The translations under genes and the position numbers were made by a program. Below the pieces are notes generated by a model, which had not been told where the DNA came from, did no database searches, and saw only the letters and a program-made list of their open reading frames with translations. 6,169 nucleotides of DNA. Origin: a bacterium. GTDB taxonomy: Bacteria > Planctomycetota > J058 > JACQDU01. The stretch's first letter is position 1; every line of letters starts with the position of its first letter. Positions 4,522 to 6,169 of the stretch are shown piece by piece. The stretch is from NCBI GenBank assembly GCA_016200955.1, contig JACQDU010000548.1:1-6169 (forward strand), given 5' to 3'.

Positions 4522-5958
4522 ATGAGCCATCCGGACGAGGTGAGCGAGTCGGACGACGAGCTGGAGTTCGACATCCCGGCGAGCGCTCTCCCACACGCTC
4601 CGACGCCCCCCTCCCCGACCCTCCCCCTCCGGGGGAGGGAGAACGCGGGCGGGACGCCCAAGCCGCCGGTGATACCGGCGGAGCTCGCGGACGACCCGGA
4701 CTTCGCGAGCTACGGCGGCTTCGAGGCGGTGAAGAACGTCGACGACGACGACACCCCCGCTCCCGGGATCTACGTGGGGGGCGAGGAGGTGCAGGTCATC
4801 GACGCGAACGCCCTCGGGCGAGCGCTCGCGCAGGCGCAGGGCGTGACGATCGACGACGCGGCGCCCAAGGTCGAGGAGCTGAGGAAAGGTCTCGTCGGGA
4901 TCGACCTCGGCGCGGCGGTCGCCGTGATCGCGCGCTTCGACGAGGACGGGAGACACGAGGTCGTCCCGAACGCCGACAACGAGCTCGGGACTCCCGCTCA
5001 CGTCTTCTGGGACGAGGACGGCGAGCGGCTCGTCGGGAAAGAAGCGCTGCGCATGGCGCCCTCGGCTCCCGACCGCGCCTTCGTGGACGTGAAGGTCCTC
5101 CTCTCGAACCCGGCGTTCAAGACGGCCGTCTCGGGCCTCTCGATCGACGGAGAGGACCTCGTCGCGATCGTCGCGCGGAGGCTGCTCGACGACGTGGAGC
5201 AGAAGACGGGTGAGAGGCCGACGCACGCCGCTCTCGCGGCGCCCGCGTGGTTCCTGGACGAGCACAAGGAAGCGCTCCGCCGCGCCGTCAAGAAGGCCGG
5301 CGTCGAGGTCGTGGGAGTCGCGGAGGAGGCCCTCGCGGCGGCCGTCCCTTACTCGCTCAAGCTCGAGGACCTGAATCCTCGCAGGGCTCTCGTCTTCGAC
5401 CTCGGCCGCTCGGGCCTCGGAGTCGCGGTCGTCCGTTTCGCCAAGGGGAACATCGAGGTCCTGAAAGCCCAGGCTCGCCGCGACCTCGGGGCCACTCGCT
5501 GGGACGACGCGATCGCGGACGAGGTCGCGAAGAACTTCCTCTCGGAGCACGGCTTCGACCCCCGCGAGGACAAGTCCGCCCTGTTCGACCTCCGCGGCCG
5601 CGTGGACGACGCCAAGAAGGCTCTCTCCAAGCGAACGACCTTCACCCTCGTCGCCGCCGCTCGCGGGAAGATGAGCAAGCTCACGCTCGCCCGCACCGCC
5701 TTCGAGGAGGCGACCAAGGGCCTCGTGGACCAGGCGAGGGAGTTCGTCCGTTCGGTCCGCGATCAGGCCGGCGTCAAGGACTGGAAGGACGTGGACGCTC
5801 TCATCGTCACCGGCGGGTCGTCTCGCATGCCCATGATCCGCCGCATGCTCCAGGAGGAGACGAAGATCGAGCCGGAGAAGGGGATCAACCCCGACGAGGG
5901 CGTCGCGATCGGGGCGCTCTACTGGGGATTGCTCGCTCGCTCGAAGGCGAAGGCTTAG
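4522..5958 (+). CDS. Divergent Hsp70-like (actin-fold) protein without substrate-binding domain
   Basis: 478 residues from ATG 4522; GTG at 4495 would add nine. Residues 1-120 are acidic and low-complexity (SESDDELEFD, a DDDD run at 74-77) and match no family I know. Residues 124-470 form one Hsp70 ATPase domain, with motifs in the right order: GIDLGAAVAV (126-135, phosphate 1), LVGKEA (170-175), DVK ending at Lys191 at the DnaK Lys70 position, VAEEALAAAV (266-275) with Glu268 at the DnaK Glu171 position, VFDLGRSGLGVAVV (291-304, phosphate 2), VTGGSSRMPMI (429-439, adenosine) and INPDEGVAIGA (455-465). The C-terminus ends there, so there is no peptide-binding domain or lid. The Thr residues of both phosphate loops (GTTNS and GGGTFD in DnaK) are replaced by Ala or Gly, so nucleotide binding may persist with weak or altered hydrolysis. 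It is not a standard DnaK chaperone. No partner gene is visible. Residues 30-40 derive from a palindromic repeat. Confidence 0.8.
   Translation: MSHPDEVSESDDELEFDIPASALPHAPTPPSPTLPLRGRENAGGTPKPPVIPAELADDPDFASYGGFEAVKNVDDDDTPAPGIYVGGEEVQVIDANALGRALAQAQGVTIDDAAPKVEELRKGLVGIDLGAAVAVIARFDEDGRHEVVPNADNELGTPAHVFWDEDGERLVGKEALRMAPSAPDRAFVDVKVLLSNPAFKTAVSGLSIDGEDLVAIVARRLLDDVEQKTGERPTHAALAAPAWFLDEHKEALRRAVKKAGVEVVGVAEEALAAAVPYSLKLEDLNPRRALVFDLGRSGLGVAVVRFAKGNIEVLKAQARRDLGATRWDDAIADEVAKNFLSEHGFDPREDKSALFDLRGRVDDAKKALSKRTTFTLVAAARGKMSKLTLARTAFEEATKGLVDQAREFVRSVRDQAGVKDWKDVDALIVTGGSSRMPMIRRMLQEETKIEPEKGINPDEGVAIGALYWGLLARSKAKA
4609..4639 (+). repeat. G/C-rich hairpin repeat, copy 2, inside the Hsp70-like gene
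   Basis: CCCTCCCC (4609-4616), GA, then a perfect 9-bp stem CCCTCCCCC (4619-4627) and GGGGGAGGG (4631-4639) around a TCC loop. It is read through in frame as about residues 30-40 of the Hsp70-like protein (PSPTLPLRGR), in a disordered Pro-rich stretch. Copy 1 lies about 440 bp away in the opposite orientation. Confidence 0.55.
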
Positions 5959-5981
5959 AACCGCACGAACCGCAACGGATT

Positions 5982-6067
5982 CACTTGTCACTGGACACCG
6001 GGCACCAGGCACCTGTCATTGAGCGCCCACGGAGCAATGCCCAGCGACCAGTGCCCAGTGCCCGGTG
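5982..6067. repeat. Heptamer array B, two inverted halves
   Basis: Six contiguous 7-bp units at 5982-6023: CACTTGT, CACTGGA, CACCGGG, CACCAGG, CACCTGT and CATTGAG. After a 9-bp spacer come five contiguous units in reverse complement at 6033-6067: AGCAATG, CCCAGCG, ACCAGTG, CCCAGTG and CCCGGTG. Consensus CAYTGRN. Folding in register pairs unit with unit. CATTG (6017-6021) with CAATG (6035-6039) closes the hairpin, and CACCGGG with CCCAGTG and CACTGGA with CCCGGTG pair well further out, giving a long imperfect stem. It begins 23 bp after the Hsp70-like stop codon, so it should lie in that gene's 3' UTR. No T-run follows it. Function unknown. Confidence 0.8.
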
Positions 6068-6109
6068 AAGCACCTCGGGCGTCCCGTCGCTGGCGCCGTT
6101 CAAGAATCC

Positions 6110-6137
6110 TTGGCGCCCCGGCACCTCGCCGTTTAGT
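6110..6137 (+). promoter_or_regulatory. Candidate promoter for the gene starting at the right edge
   Basis: TTGGCG (6110-6115) and TTTAGT (6132-6137) are 16 bp apart, each matching consensus at four of six positions. They lie 20-50 bp before the next ATG and after heptamer array B. Weak evidence by itself. Confidence 0.25.
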
Positions 6138-6157
6138 CTCTTCCCGGGGAAAGGTGC

Positions 6158-6169
6158 ATGGAGTCCGAC
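6158..6169 (+). CDS. First codons of a gene cut by the right edge
   Basis: ATG at 6158 begins MESD and then the window ends. The purine-rich GGGGAAAGG (6146-6154) lies 3 nt before it and could serve as the ribosome site. A GTG at 6154 in another frame is an alternative. Product unknown; four codons say nothing about function. Confidence 0.4.

Noticed and set aside
2954..4525. 523-codon open frame on the plus strand
   Set aside because: Antisense shadow of the acyltransferase gene plus intergenic sequence; low-complexity Arg/Glu-rich translation.
3991..6012. 673-codon open frame on the minus strand
   Set aside because: Antisense of the Hsp70-like gene, which carries all Hsp70 ATPase motifs in order; the antisense translation has no motifs.
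5982..6067. CRISPR array
   Set aside because: The period is 7 bp with no unique spacers and the units invert halfway, so it cannot be a CRISPR array.

Overview
This is a high-GC window, strongly biased to G or C at third codon positions, from a Gram-negative bacterium. A LpxL/HtrB-type lipid A acyltransferase and a lipoprotein-type FKBP both imply an outer membrane. The window has no ribosomal or marker gene. The mix of a TPR protein, a CoxE-type VWA protein and a divergent Hsp70-like protein is compatible with Myxococcota, Planctomycetota or related metagenome-derived lineages, but I would not assign a phylum from this alone.

Layout: (1) 1-1016, minus: the first 338 residues of a TPR-repeat protein that runs off the left edge. 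(2) 1017-1208: an intergenic stretch with a candidate promoter for the TPR gene and an array of degenerate 7-bp units in two inverted halves. (3) 1209-3994, minus: a compact likely operon, transcribed right to left, of a LpxL-like acyltransferase, a FKBP-type peptidyl-prolyl isomerase lipoprotein (start overlapping the acyltransferase stop as ATGA), and a CoxE-type VWA protein 27 bp further on. (4) 3995-4521: a divergent intergenic region with a doubtful small membrane-anchored ORF, a G/C-rich hairpin repeat and a tandem set of short hairpins. (5) 4522-5958, plus: a Hsp70/actin-fold ATPase-like protein with no substrate-binding domain and an unrecognised acidic N-terminal extension, into which a second copy of the hairpin repeat appears to be inserted in frame. 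(6) 5959-6169: a second inverted heptamer array, then a candidate promoter, ribosome binding site and the first codons of another gene cut by the right edge.

Functionally, the minus-strand operon looks envelope-related at its first two genes: lipid A acylation and folding of exported proteins. The VWA protein does not obviously fit and lacks its usual MoxR-type AAA+ partner here. The Hsp70-like gene is a separate transcription unit.

The least ordinary signal is non-coding. Both heptamer arrays lie immediately 3' of a stop codon, both consist of a forward and a reversed block around a short spacer, and both fit one loose consensus, CAYTGRN, although they share almost no longer sequence. The many long open frames opposite the real genes are high-GC shadows and were discarded.
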